A DNA stretch of 64,000 bases from assembly GCF_038957035.1 (NCBI RefSeq), contig NZ_CP152412.1, positions 8,056,501 through 8,120,500 of the forward strand. Reading direction: 5' to 3'. How positions within the stretch are numbered: position 1 is the stretch's first letter; the number at the start of each line of letters is the position of its first letter. Shown one piece after another: positions 29,516 to 37,721 of this stretch. The DNA is from Bradyrhizobium sp. B097 (lineage in GTDB: Bacteria; Pseudomonadota; Alphaproteobacteria; Rhizobiales; Xanthobacteraceae). The notes beneath the pieces were generated by a model. That model was not told the origin of the DNA and did not search any database. It saw only the letters and a program-made list of their open reading frames with translations. The position numbers were made by a program, and so were the translations under genes.

Positions 29516-30736
29516 CTACGCCTCCGAGGGCCAATCCGCGATATTTCCTTGACCATATTCGCGCAGCAACCTCTCCGTTGGGGGGCGGGCAAGCGCGTGC
29601 CCCGCACATTCCGACCGCCTTGGCTCCAAATGCGCTCCCAACCGACGCCCGCGCGCCACCAACTGGCTACCGGCCTGCATTCGGCTGCATTCGTAACCAG
29701 CAAGCGCAGCGAAGAGATTTCCGTCGAAGCCGGCGAGCGCGTCGACAAGCCTTTGGGCATCGAGCGCCGCTTTAGTGACGCCGGTACCGACATGCGGGCG
29801 AGCCACGAAAGCCGCGTCGCCGACCAGCACGATGCGACCAAATGTCATGCGCGGCGTTTCGAAATCGAAGATGGCCGACAGGATCGGTTGATGTGCGCGC
29901 GCGACCAGCTCGGACAACTGGGGGGCGAGTAGTTGACGCGCCGCCTGCCTGATCTCGGCGATCGCCTCTTGCCGAATGAGAGGAGGCGGTATTGAGTCGC
30001 CGTGGCATGCACCGGTCGCGTCGGTACACCAGCGTCGCAAGGTGGAATTGTATTCGGCCGGACGGAACCACACAAACGCGCAGCGCCGAACGTCTCCTAT
30101 ATCGTCCTGAGCTGCCATCGGGATCGAGAATGCGAGTTCACCGTCGGGAAGGCAGAATACCATTTCGCGGAGTGCCTTGCTCCGCCAATCCGACGGGATT
30201 TGGCCTTCTGCCACCACCCCGCGCCAAGCCGCATAACCGGCATAGCGCGGCGCGATGTCAGGCATCAGTTCGCGGCGCACAGTGGAGCGCATACCATCGG
30301 CACCGATCAGTAAATCAGCTTTAGCGCATATCCCGTTCGCAAACGTCGCGAGCACCCCATTTTCATTCTGACTACAGCTCAACAGCGTCATACCCCCATG
30401 GTAGCGCTCTGTCGGAAAGGCTCGTTTCAGGGCGCGGTACACGCGGTCCCAGGCGGTGGTAGCCTCGCGAACCGGCACTTCGCAGGTCACTTTGCCGCTC
30501 TGGTCGAGGCAGATGTGCGAGTGCACCTGCGTCCAAATCGATTTGTCGGTCGGAATGCCAATTCGGCGCAGGACGGCAAAGAGATCGGCCTGAGCGCCGA
30601 GCACGGCGCCTCGCCCGGTCAGGTCGCCGCGTGTGCGTTCAAACACATCGACGTCCCACCCGATGATGCGCAGAAGGTTTGCGACGAAGAGTCCGCTTAA
30701 CGACCCACCGATCACTATGGCACGGAGTGCGCTCAT
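29516..30736 (-). CDS. FAD-dependent aromatic monooxygenase
   Basis: A 406-residue flavoprotein hydroxylase. The N-terminal FAD motif is IVIGGSLSGLFVANLL (residues about 6-21). The middle DG motif is LLIGADGMRSTVRREL, and the second FAD motif is GRIVLVGDAAFVARPHVGTG. The layout fits group A monooxygenases of the 2,6-dihydroxypyridine/hydroxynicotinate 3-monooxygenase type. Likely hydroxylates an aromatic or N-heterocyclic acid using NAD(P)H and oxygen. It sits between a Bug binding protein gene and the hydrolase-LuxR gene. Base composition here is visibly less GC-rich than neighbours, hinting at transfer. Confidence 0.82.
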   Translation of the reverse strand: MSALRAIVIGGSLSGLFVANLLRIIGWDVDVFERTRGDLTGRGAVLGAQADLFAVLRRIGIPTDKSIWTQVHSHICLDQSGKVTCEVPVREATTAWDRVYRALKRAFPTERYHGGMTLLSCSQNENGVLATFANGICAKADLLIGADGMRSTVRRELMPDIAPRYAGYAAWRGVVAEGQIPSDWRSKALREMVFCLPDGELAFSIPMAAQDDIGDVRRCAFVWFRPAEYNSTLRRWCTDATGACHGDSIPPPLIRQEAIAEIRQAARQLLAPQLSELVARAHQPILSAIFDFETPRMTFGRIVLVGDAAFVARPHVGTGVTKAALDAQRLVDALAGFDGNLFAALAGYECSRMQAGSQLVARGRRLGAHLEPRRSECAGHALARPPTERLLREYGQGNIADWPSEA

Positions 30737-30771
30737 TGGGAAAAATCCGACTGGCCGCGATGTGTCTCCCG

Positions 30772-31749
30772 TCAGTTGATCTTGAGGCCGTTTGCGTTGA
30801 TCAAGTCGCGCCAGCGAGCGCTTTCGAGCTGAATGAACGCTGCGGCGGCGTCCGGATTGGAGCCCACCGGGATGGCCGCGAAGTCGGCGAGGCGCGCGGC
30901 AACATCCGGGAGCGCCAGCGCCTCGGCAATCGCTGTTGACAGCATCAGCACGATAGGGGTGGGCGTTCTCGGGGGCGCAACGATCGCAAACCACTCCACG
31001 TGATCGAACTCCGGCAAGGCTTCGGAAATCGCTGGCACGTCCGGCTCTTGCGGCAGCCGCCCCGGTGTCGCGACACCGAGAAGCTTGAGCTTGCGCGCCT
31101 GGATGCCAGGTGAGGCGTTGCCGTAGAGATCGAGCATCAAGTCAATGTGCCCACCGAGCAGATCATTCATGGCAGGCGCCATGCCCTGATAGGGCACATG
31201 GACAAGGCGGATACCTGCCGCTTTCATCAAGCGCTCCATGCCAAGGTGCGGCGTACTGCCTACGCCCGGCGATCCAAAGGTGAGCTTGTCCGGATTCGCT
31301 TTAGCATAGGCAAGGAGTTCCTGAAGATTCGATGCAGGCACTTTCGGGTTGGCGACCAGCACCGTCGGAAGCTTGACCATCACGCTCACCGGAACGAGTG
31401 CGCGGGGAGCGAAGTTCAGGCTGCTGTGAAGATGCTCGCTCACAACGAGAGGCGCCGGCGGCGAGGCCAATAAGGTGTAACCGTCCGGGTCTGCCTTGGC
31501 CACGACCTCCGCTCCAAGGTCTCCGGCTGCGCCAGCCCGATTCTCGATGATTACGGCTACGCCCCATTTTGCCGACAGCTTTTGCGCAATCAAACGGGGT
31601 ATAACGTCCAGGAGCGGGCCAGGGGGGACCGGTACGACGATCTTTATCGTGTGTTTGGGAAACTCATCGGCCGCTAATCCTCTTGGCAGGCTTGTGCCGA
31701 CCAGGATGGACACAACAAGGCAACGCGCAATTGCAGAACGACTAATCAT
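30772..31749 (-). CDS. Bug family periplasmic solute-binding protein (TctC-like)
   Basis: A 325-residue exported binding protein: signal peptide ending near RGLAADE, then IKIVVPVPPGPLLDVIPRLI, ENRAGAAGDLGAEVVAKADPDG and VHVPYQGMAPAMNDLLGGHI, all Bug/TctC hallmarks. These proteins bind carboxylates or aromatic acids for tripartite tricarboxylate transporters. No TctA/TctB membrane genes are nearby, so it is an orphan receptor, as is common in this family. GGAGACGACCC precedes the ATG. First gene of the set with the monooxygenase and hydrolase-LuxR genes. Confidence 0.9.
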   Translation of the reverse strand: MISRSAIARCLVVSILVGTSLPRGLAADEFPKHTIKIVVPVPPGPLLDVIPRLIAQKLSAKWGVAVIIENRAGAAGDLGAEVVAKADPDGYTLLASPPAPLVVSEHLHSSLNFAPRALVPVSVMVKLPTVLVANPKVPASNLQELLAYAKANPDKLTFGSPGVGSTPHLGMERLMKAAGIRLVHVPYQGMAPAMNDLLGGHIDLMLDLYGNASPGIQARKLKLLGVATPGRLPQEPDVPAISEALPEFDHVEWFAIVAPPRTPTPIVLMLSTAIAEALALPDVAARLADFAAIPVGSNPDAAAAFIQLESARWRDLINANGLKIN

Positions 31750-31911
31750 GGGTCGTCTCCTCCGGTCAGCCCAAGACCGCGATACGCCGTTGGAGGATTG
31801 TGGCGAGCGTTCCGGTTCCTGTCATGAGGCCAATGTCCCAGGGCAGCCAGACAAAGCGGACCCTGCTGTCCCGAATTCCGGGACCGAGAAGAGCAATCAG
31901 CTTCAGGCAAA

Positions 31912-32173
31912 AGAGAACATTTTGCCCCGGGAGCCGATGCAGCCGAGCGCACGCGCGATTGGCTTGCTGGAACGCTCTTGTCTCGGCTGAAGGCGGGATC
32001 GATGCTTCTGGCCGATCGCAGCTACGATGCCGACTGAATCAGAGAACCTGCAACCACGAAAGGCGCCTGGGCGAGTATCACGCCGAACAGCAACCGCACA
32101 CTGCACGCCATTGCATTGGTCCAGCTTGCGTCGATCAGGCTGTGGGCTCCGCACTAATGAGTCCGCGTCCTAA
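31912..32173 (+). pseudogene. Decayed 3' end of an IS5-family transposase
   Basis: Reading + strand from 31912, the frame gives ...LLSRLKAGSMLLADRSYDAD, the hallmark D-containing motif of IS5/IS427-type transposases, then TGA where Trp is usual. It continues with IREPATTKGAWASITPNSNR, then jumps to LVQLASIRLW, the conserved C-terminus, so about 25-30 codons are missing. One extra G near 32146 shifts the frame; removing it restores LRTNESAS and TAA at 32171-32173. The remnant ends exactly over the stop codon of the neighbouring dsbA-like gene on the other strand. Left limit uncertain; no terminal inverted repeats seen. Confidence 0.75.
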
Positions 32174-32847
32174 TTCTGCTCGGTCTTGCGGCCCATATTG
32201 GCCTTGCGGGCGTCCGCGATCACCTGCTCGAATTGATCGATGCTGAGCACGCCCGGCACGCGATACTTGCCGACAATGAATGACGGCGTGCCGTTGAAGC
32301 CGAATGCCTGCGCCTGCTCGTTGTTGCGCGCCAAAACTGCGTCGATCGCCTTGGCGTTGGCGTCGAGATCCTTTTTGAGGCGGTCCATGTCGAGGCCGGC
32401 GCCCGACAGCAGCTCGGCAATGCGCGGCTCGGTGATGCGCGAATTGACCGAGATCATCGCCTCATGCGCGGCTTCGAACTTGTCCTGGTACTTCGCCGCC
32501 AACGCCATCCGCGCCGCGACCTTCGACACCGGCCCGAGGATCGGCCAATCCTTCAGCACCAGGCGAACCTTGCCGTCGTCCTGCACCACCTGGCGGAGCT
32601 CCGGCGCGAGCTTGCGGCAGTACGGGCAGTTGTAGTCGAACCATTCGACGATCGTGATGTCGCCCTTGGGATTGCCGATCACCGGAATATCCGGATCGCG
32701 CAGCACCTGTTCCTCGGTCAGGACATTGTCGTCCCCGGCGCGCGCGCCTCCCGCGGCCAGCAGCGCAATGCCGGCACCGATGAGGCCGAGCGCGCCGCGG
32801 CGGGTGGCGCAGGCGTTGTCGAGGGGGGATTTTGTCAGATGGTTCAT
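32170..32847 (-). CDS. DsbA family thiol-disulfide oxidoreductase
   Basis: A 225-residue periplasmic thioredoxin-fold protein. A twin-arginine-like leader (TRRGALGLIGAGIALLAAGG) ends near ARAGD. The redox motif CPYC is in WFDYNCPYCRKL at about residue 73, and the cis-Pro loop is GFNGTPSFIVG. Catalyses disulfide formation or isomerisation in exported proteins. A dsbB-like gene is 9 kb away at 41163. Its stop codon overlaps an IS remnant, so its 3' end may have been reshaped. 36 bases downstream of the TauE gene and possibly cotranscribed. Confidence 0.9.
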   Translation of the reverse strand: MNHLTKSPLDNACATRRGALGLIGAGIALLAAGGARAGDDNVLTEEQVLRDPDIPVIGNPKGDITIVEWFDYNCPYCRKLAPELRQVVQDDGKVRLVLKDWPILGPVSKVAARMALAAKYQDKFEAAHEAMISVNSRITEPRIAELLSGAGLDMDRLKKDLDANAKAIDAVLARNNEQAQAFGFNGTPSFIVGKYRVPGVLSIDQFEQVIADARKANMGRKTEQN

Positions 32848-32883
32848 AGCTCGCTTCCGGAAGGGCTCCTCGCCCTTCTACGT

Positions 32884-33693
32884 TCAGGACACATTGATGT
32901 TACGCAGCAGCATATAGATCGCCACGACGATAATCACAGTCGCAAACACGATATTGAGCGCGCCGCGCCGTTCCGACAGGTGCCGGGCGCTCCGTGTGCC
33001 CAGCAGGCCGCCGGCGATGCCACCGGCGACGAATAGCCCCGCCAGATCCCACGACACCAGCCCGGACCACGCATAGCTCAAGGCCGTGGTCACGCCGAAA
33101 GCGGTAACCGCCACCAGCGACGAACTGACCGCGTTCATGATCGGCATCCCGGTCGCCAGCATCAAGGCCGGCACGATCAGGAAGCCGCCGCCGATGCCGA
33201 AGAAGCCGGACATGGTTCCCGTCACAAGCCCGAGACCTACGATCGCGGGTGTGTTGGCCATCGAGATCTTGACGTCGGTCAGCCCGACCCGCGCGCGGGT
33301 CTTCAGCATCAGGCCCGCGATCACCAGCATCACGATCGAGAACAGCGCCAGCAGCTTCTGCCCGTCCAGCATCTTGCCGAGGATCGAGCCGCCGAAAGCG
33401 CCGAACATGCCTGACAGCGCGAACACCAGTGCGCAGGACCAGATCACGGTGCCGCCGCGGGCGTGGTTGGAGAGGTTGATCGCGGCGTTGGCGGCGACCG
33501 CGATCGCCGAGGTGCCGATCGCGACATGCGGCTGGGGCACCCCGACCACATAGACCATCAGCGGCACGGCAAGGATCGACCCGCCGCCGCCGACCAGGCC
33601 CAGCGAAAAGCCGACCAGCATGCCCGATGCCAGCCCAAGCACGCTCTGAGTTGCGGAGAAGACCAAGGGGAACAGACTCGCGTTTGAGGCCAC
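32884..33693 (-). CDS. TauE/SafE family membrane transporter
   Basis: A roughly 269-residue inner-membrane protein with about eight helices. It carries the family signature SLGLVGGGGSILAVPLMVYVVG at the N-terminus and a repeated FFGIGGGFLIVPALML in the second half. TauE/SafE proteins export sulfite, sulfoacetate or other organosulfur anions. The start is a guess: GTG with AGGA just upstream at 33693; a TTG at 33750 extends the frame. It follows lrgB closely. Confidence 0.85.
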   Translation of the reverse strand: MASNASLFPLVFSATQSVLGLASGMLVGFSLGLVGGGGSILAVPLMVYVVGVPQPHVAIGTSAIAVAANAAINLSNHARGGTVIWSCALVFALSGMFGAFGGSILGKMLDGQKLLALFSIVMLVIAGLMLKTRARVGLTDVKISMANTPAIVGLGLVTGTMSGFFGIGGGFLIVPALMLATGMPIMNAVSSSLVAVTAFGVTTALSYAWSGLVSWDLAGLFVAGGIAGGLLGTRSARHLSERRGALNIVFATVIIVVAIYMLLRNINVS

Positions 33694-33756
33694 AATCCTA
33701 GAAGGATTTGCTGCACAACGCCATAGCAATAGCACAAAACTGCCCAGCAACCAGTG

Positions 33757-34479
33757 TCAGCGCAGCAGATATGTCACGGCCAGCGGCACCAGCAGCGAGG
33801 TGACCAGCGCGTTCAGGCTCATCGCGATCCCGGCAAAGACGCCGGCGACCTCGTCGACCTGGAAGGCACGCGCGGTGCCGATGCCATGGGCGGCGATGCC
33901 GGCGGCAAAGCCGCGGCCACGGAAGTCGGTGACGCCGGTGAAGTTCATCAAGGGCGTGACGATGATCGCCCCCATGATGCCGGTGAGGATCACGGAGACC
34001 GCCGTCAGCGAGGGATCGGCATGCAGGGATTCGCTGATGCCCATGGCAACGCCGGCCGTCACCGATTTCGGCGCCAGCGACAGGATGATGTCACGCGGCA
34101 GGCCGAAAGCCTGCGCCAATAGCACCACCGAGACAATCGCGGTGAGCGAGCCGACCGCGAGTGCGACCAGCATCGGCAGGACCGCGGCCGCGACCCGCCT
34201 GCGGTTCTCGTAGAGCGGCACTGCGAGGGCGACCGTCGCCGGCCCGAGCAGGAAGTGCACGAACTGCGCGCCGGCAAAATAGGTGGTGTAGGAGGTCCCG
34301 GTCAGCAGCAGGAACGCGCCGATGATCCACAGCGAATGCAGCACGGGATTGGCGAGCGGATGCCGGCGGGTCTTCAACGACACCGCATCGGTCGCGGCAT
34401 AGGTCAGCAGCGTCACCGTCAGCCAGAGCAGCGGCGACTGCGAGAGATAGACCCAGAGCGAGAACGGATTGTCGCTCAC
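33757..34479 (-). CDS. lrgB: LrgB family membrane protein
   Basis: A 240-residue polytopic membrane protein with the LrgB/CidB core (LLGPATVALAVPLYENRR, LAPKSVTAGVAMGISE, AAHGIGTARAFQ). LrgAB-type pairs are holin-like or, in plants and some bacteria, glycolate/pyruvate carriers; which applies here is not visible. Starts with GTG overlapping the lrgA stop by four bases (GTGA). Confidence 0.9.
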   Translation of the reverse strand: MSDNPFSLWVYLSQSPLLWLTVTLLTYAATDAVSLKTRRHPLANPVLHSLWIIGAFLLLTGTSYTTYFAGAQFVHFLLGPATVALAVPLYENRRRVAAAVLPMLVALAVGSLTAIVSVVLLAQAFGLPRDIILSLAPKSVTAGVAMGISESLHADPSLTAVSVILTGIMGAIIVTPLMNFTGVTDFRGRGFAAGIAAHGIGTARAFQVDEVAGVFAGIAMSLNALVTSLLVPLAVTYLLR

Positions 34480-34862
34480 GGGTTGTCCTCCTCGCGCGAA
34501 AGCAGGCTGCTCGCCGCGACGAAGGTCGCAACCGTCGCCAGCAGCGTTACGACGACCGAAACCGCGAGGATCACCAGGATCGCGATGCCGTGCTCGGCGA
34601 GCAGATCGAGCTTCTGCACCACGCCGACGCCGGCCGGAATGAACAGCAGCGAGAGATTGGCAAGCATGCCGCGGCTCGCGCTCTCGACCCCGTCATTGCC
34701 GAGCGGCCCGCGCGCGAGCATCGGAAAACGGTCGCGCGCCAACAGCAGCAACAGCAGCAGCACCAGCCCGACGACAGGCCCCGGCACCGGCACGGCCAGC
34801 GCCCGCACGGCAACCTCGCCGACCAGCTGACAGAGCAGGATCAGGCTGAGGCTGGCGATCAT
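34476..34862 (-). CDS. lrgA: LrgA/CidA family membrane protein
   Basis: A 128-residue protein with four hydrophobic helices and the LrgA/CidA features CQLVGEVAVRALAVPVPGPVVG and LANLSLLFIPAGVGVV. Acts with LrgB, encoded next with a four-base overlap, as a holin-like or carboxylate-transport complex. First gene of a likely lrgA-lrgB-tauE-dsbA unit on the - strand. Confidence 0.9.
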   Translation of the reverse strand: MIASLSLILLCQLVGEVAVRALAVPVPGPVVGLVLLLLLLLARDRFPMLARGPLGNDGVESASRGMLANLSLLFIPAGVGVVQKLDLLAEHGIAILVILAVSVVVTLLATVATFVAASSLLSREEDNP

Positions 34863-34972
34863 GACAAGGCGCTCACGCGAAGCATTCGCGTATCAGGTCG
34901 GTGTGGGGAAAGGTTGTCAATGCGCTCGCCCCGCTCAGATGCGCAAATGCTGGGCACGCCGATCTCTCAGGT

Positions 34973-35112
34973 CCGTCATCCTGAGGTGCGCGCTCTTGCG
35001 GGCCTCGAAGGATGCACGGCCCCGATGTTTCCGCGCGCTGCTTCTCCACTGCCGAGAGAGTGGGGCCGTCGCCCCTTCGAGACGCCGCTTCGCGGCTCCT
35101 CAGGGTGACGGG
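34973..35112. repeat. Dispersed palindromic repeat, copy 3
   Basis: Same family as 5473-5578: CCGTCATCCTGAGGTGCGCG at the left, GCCTCGAAGGATGCACGGCC inside, and CTCCTCAGGGTGACGG at the right, with about 30 bases of extra sequence in the centre. Confidence 0.8.
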
Positions 35113-35130
35113 GATAGTTCGTCGCGGTTA

Positions 35131-35583
35131 CTACTCCCGCCGCTGCAACGCCATCAGCGTCCCGCTCATGGTCGCGACCAGCGTCTCGATGCCGTCCTGC
35201 ACGGCATAGGCGCGGCCGTCGCAGACCGTCAGCGTGCGGCCTGGCTTGACCACGACGCCGCGGAACACGAACCGCTCGCCGCGGGCCGGCGCCAGCAGAT
35301 TGGTCTTGAACTCCACCGTGAGGATGTCGGAGCCTTCGGGCATCAGCGTGAAGGCGGCGATCCCGCAGGCATTGTCGAGACCCGCGGTGATGATTCCGGC
35401 ATGCACGAAGCCGTTCTGCTGGCAGAATTCCGGCGCATAGGGCATCGCGAGATCGACTTCCCCCGGCTCCACGCGCGCGATCGAGACACCAAGCGTCTGC
35501 ATTGCGCGCTGGCGCGCGAATGTGGCGGTGGCAACCGCGCGGAAGTCGGGATTCTTCGGCTCAAAGCGGGGCATGGCGGTCAC
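35131..35583 (-). CDS. PaaI-like hotdog thioesterase
   Basis: A 150-residue single-domain hotdog protein. The hallmark block QQNGFVHAGIITAGLDNACG (residues about 55-74) contains the catalytic Asp and the HAG turn of PaaI/YigI-type acyl-CoA thioesterases. It probably hydrolyses aryl- or acyl-CoA. It starts with GTG overlapping the stop of the upstream FadM-like gene (GTGA); ATG 9 bases inside is an alternative. Confidence 0.88.
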   Translation of the reverse strand: MTAMPRFEPKNPDFRAVATATFARQRAMQTLGVSIARVEPGEVDLAMPYAPEFCQQNGFVHAGIITAGLDNACGIAAFTLMPEGSDILTVEFKTNLLAPARGERFVFRGVVVKPGRTLTVCDGRAYAVQDGIETLVATMSGTLMALQRRE

Positions 35584-36014
35584 GCAGTCACAGGTTCTGA
35601 CGGCACGAGGTGCGGCATCGCGGCGTAGCGGATCGCCGGCGCGAACGGCGCCGATTTGCGCGCGGCGCGATCGATGTGCACGGCCGCGATCTCGCAGGTC
35701 GCGGCGATGTCGCCGGTCTCCGCGTTGCGCATCTCATGCAGGATGCGGACCGACTTGTCGCGGAACTCGACCAGTCGGCTCTTCACCTCGACGAGGTCGC
35801 CGGCAAGCAGTTCGCGCTGGTAGGAGATGTTCTGCTGCACGGCGGCCATGCCGCGGCCGGACTCGCGCAGATAGCTCGGCGTCAGCCCGAGCCGCGCGAA
35901 CATGTTCCAGCTCGCCTCGTCGAACTTGCCGACATACCACATGACGTTCATGTGGCCGATGTGGTCGCAATGCCAGGGATAGACCGTGCCGCGATAGGTC
36001 GCCTCGCCCTCCAT
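35580..36014 (-). CDS. FadM/YbgC-like acyl-CoA thioesterase
   Basis: A 144-residue hotdog thioesterase of the 4-hydroxybenzoyl-CoA thioesterase type: VYPWHCDHIGHMNVMWYVGK near the N-terminus carries the catalytic Asp, followed by the long central helix. AAGGAGG sits 5 bases before the ATG. Cotranscribed with the PaaI-like gene and divergent from a TetR gene. Two matching palindromes lie between them, so thioester levels are probably controlled by that regulator. Confidence 0.9.
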   Translation of the reverse strand: MEGEATYRGTVYPWHCDHIGHMNVMWYVGKFDEASWNMFARLGLTPSYLRESGRGMAAVQQNISYQRELLAGDLVEVKSRLVEFRDKSVRILHEMRNAETGDIAATCEIAAVHIDRAARKSAPFAPAIRYAAMPHLVPSEPVTA

Positions 36015-36035
36015 GCTTCCCTCCTTTGCGCTCTG

Positions 36036-36049
36036 ATACGGTAGCGTAT
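36036..36049. promoter_or_regulatory. Palindromic operator, proximal to the thioesterase operon
   Basis: ATACGGTAGCGTAT, arms ATACG/CGTAT with a 4-base centre, 22 bases before the FadM-like start. Embedded in the longer dyad CTGATACGGTAGCGTATCAG. Matches the second site at 36071-36084; probable binding site of the adjacent TetR regulator. Confidence 0.7.
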
Positions 36050-36070
36050 CAGGGACCAAGCAGGCTAGCA

Positions 36071-36084
36071 ATACGGCACCGTAT
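36071..36084. promoter_or_regulatory. Palindromic operator, proximal to tetR
   Basis: ATACGGCACCGTAT, same arms and spacing as 36036-36049, centre-to-centre 35 bases, 23 bases before the tetR start codon. Suggests autoregulation plus control of the thioesterase genes. Confidence 0.7.
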
Positions 36085-36107
36085 CGGGACCGCTCCGCGG
36101 AGATCAC

Positions 36108-36665
36108 ATGACTGAAAGCAAGGGCGACGTCTGGGTCGCGGCCGGCTTTGCCGAACTCGCGCATACCGGCGTCGACGGCGTGCGGGTCGAGGTGCTGGCG
36201 AAGAATCTCGGCGTCACCAAGGGCGGCTTCTACCGCCGCTTCAGGGATCGTGCCGCGCTGCTCGAGGCCATGCTGACGCGCTGGCGCGACGGCCGCATCG
36301 CCGCGATCGAGAAGCAGACCGCGCTCGACGGCGCCAGCGCGCGCGAGCGGCTGAAGGCGATCATCACGCTCTATTCGGAGCGCATGAACACCGAGGCGAT
36401 GGCGGTCGAGCTCGCGATCCGGCAATGGGCGCGCACCGACGAGGCCGCGGCCACCGCCGCCGCGAGCGTCGATGCCGCGCGGCTGAAGAATGTCGGCCAG
36501 CTCTATCGTGCCACCGGGCTCTCAGCTGAGGAGGCCGACGCGCAGGCGTTCCTGTTCTACTGCTTCATCTTCGGCCAGAGCCTGTTGTTTCTCGAACGCG
36601 GCCCGCGCAAGCGCGCGCAATTGCTGGCGCAGTCGGCGGACAAGCTGCTGGCGGAAAGCCCGTAG
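36108..36665 (+). CDS. TetR/AcrR family transcriptional regulator
   Basis: A 185-residue regulator. The N-terminal HTH (VDGVRVEVLAKNLGVTKGGF, then YRRFRDRAALLEAML) is at residues about 22-60; the rest is an all-helical ligand-binding domain. Divergent from two acyl-CoA thioesterase genes with two identical-armed palindromes between, so it is likely a repressor responding to an acyl-CoA or fatty acid (inference). Confidence 0.9.
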   Translation: MTESKGDVWVAAGFAELAHTGVDGVRVEVLAKNLGVTKGGFYRRFRDRAALLEAMLTRWRDGRIAAIEKQTALDGASARERLKAIITLYSERMNTEAMAVELAIRQWARTDEAAATAAASVDAARLKNVGQLYRATGLSAEEADAQAFLFYCFIFGQSLLFLERGPRKRAQLLAQSADKLLAESP

Positions 36666-36683
36666 CGCTTCGACCAAAGGAAA

Positions 36684-36707
36684 AGCGGCCGGCGTGCGCC
36701 GACCGCT
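36684..36707. terminator. Bidirectional terminator hairpin
   Basis: AGCGGCCGGCG-TG-CGCCGACCGCT forms an 11-bp stem with one mismatch between two converging genes; an A-rich run precedes it on the + strand, giving a T-rich tail for leftward transcripts. Confidence 0.6.
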
Positions 36708-36726
36708 CCTCAAACCGGTGGCCGAA

Positions 36727-37221
36727 TCAGGCGCCCTTCAGCTTCTTGTTGCATTCGCTGTAGTAGCCGCCGCCCTTCTGGATCCACTTCAGGCCGCCAT
36801 TGCCGCCCGTGGTCTTGTTGGCATTGTACTGGTCAACGCAAGTATGCATACGCTGCTTGCCTTCGGACTCCTTGGCGTATTTGGGATCGACCGCGTTCGG
36901 AAACACGGCGGGCCCTGCTGGTGCGGCCGGTGCCGCGGCGGGAGCGGCTTCGCGCTTGGCTTCCTTCGGCGCGGCCGGAGCAGGCGCAGCGGCAGCGGGC
37001 GGCGGAGCAGCGGCGGGCGCGGCGGCCGGGGTCGCGTCGGCACCGCATTGCGCCTTGCGGAAATCATTCCACTTCTGGCCGCCGAGGGTGCCGGCCGACT
37101 TGGCCGCCTGGTACTTGGCACTGCATTCCTGCGCGGTCAGGGCCTGCGCCGGCGCGCTCGCCGCAAAGGCTGCAAAGCCCGACACTGCAATCACGCACAA
37201 CAATCTGGTCTGAATGGTCAT
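36727..37221 (-). CDS. Secreted protein with paired-cysteine PsiF-like repeats
   Basis: A 164-residue exported protein. Signal peptide to about ASAPAQA. Two similar cysteine-bounded modules (CSAKYQAAKSAGTLGGQKWN to RKAQC, and CVDQYNANKTTGGNGGLKWI to YYSEC) flank a long Ala/Pro-rich linker. The modules recall PsiF repeats, in which two Cys frame a helical segment. Likely periplasmic; function unknown. Head-to-head with a PsiF family gene. Confidence 0.7.
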   Translation of the reverse strand: MTIQTRLLCVIAVSGFAAFAASAPAQALTAQECSAKYQAAKSAGTLGGQKWNDFRKAQCGADATPAAAPAAAPPPAAAAPAPAAPKEAKREAAPAAAPAAPAGPAVFPNAVDPKYAKESEGKQRMHTCVDQYNANKTTGGNGGLKWIQKGGGYYSECNKKLKGA

Positions 37222-37427
37222 CCCTGGTCTCCCGTCATCCCTGGTTTCCCTTTGGTTTCCCTCGGGGGGCATTGGCGTAAGACCATTATCCTAGCGCAAC
37301 CCCGACTTGCGACAACGTGCGGGCGCCCTTGGCCGTTAAAATATTGTGGCGGCGGGACCACCGCATATTCATCCACGGTTCATCATCGCCGCGCAACGTT
37401 TCGGCTCCTTCCCTCACGAGGTGCCCC

Positions 37428-37700
37428 ATGAAGAAGATTTCCGCGCTCGCGACCGCAACCGCCCTTGCCTCCCTGCTGCTGATGGGCGGAGCTTTCGCGC
37501 AAACCGCCGCCCCCGCAGCCAAGGAGGCCGCTCCGAAGGCCGACGGCAAGATGGCCAAGGAAGCCAAGCCGCGCACCGCCGAGTCGCTGGAATGCTCGAA
37601 GGAGGCCGACGCCAAGGGCCTGCACGGCAAGGAGCGCAAGAAATTCCGCTCCGAGTGCAAGAAGGCGGGCGGAGCTGCCGCTGCGCCGGCCGCGAAGTAA
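37428..37700 (+). CDS. PsiF repeat family secreted protein
   Basis: A 90-residue protein: signal peptide (cleavage near GGAFAQ), Ala/Lys-rich spacer, then one PsiF repeat (CSKEADAKGLHGKERKKFRS ending ECKK), then an Ala-rich tail. PsiF is a phosphate-starvation-inducible protein of unknown function. The preceding divergent gene has two related modules. The ATG follows a GAGGTGCCCC stretch. Confidence 0.8.
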   Translation: MKKISALATATALASLLLMGGAFAQTAAPAAKEAAPKADGKMAKEAKPRTAESLECSKEADAKGLHGKERKKFRSECKKAGGAAAAPAAK

Positions 37701-37721
37701 AGTAGTACGTGTGATCGGCCC

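Noticed and set aside
31800..32160. Small leftward protein gene upstream of the Bug gene
   Set aside because: The frame is antisense to the transposase remnant and lacks a ribosome binding site or family resemblance.
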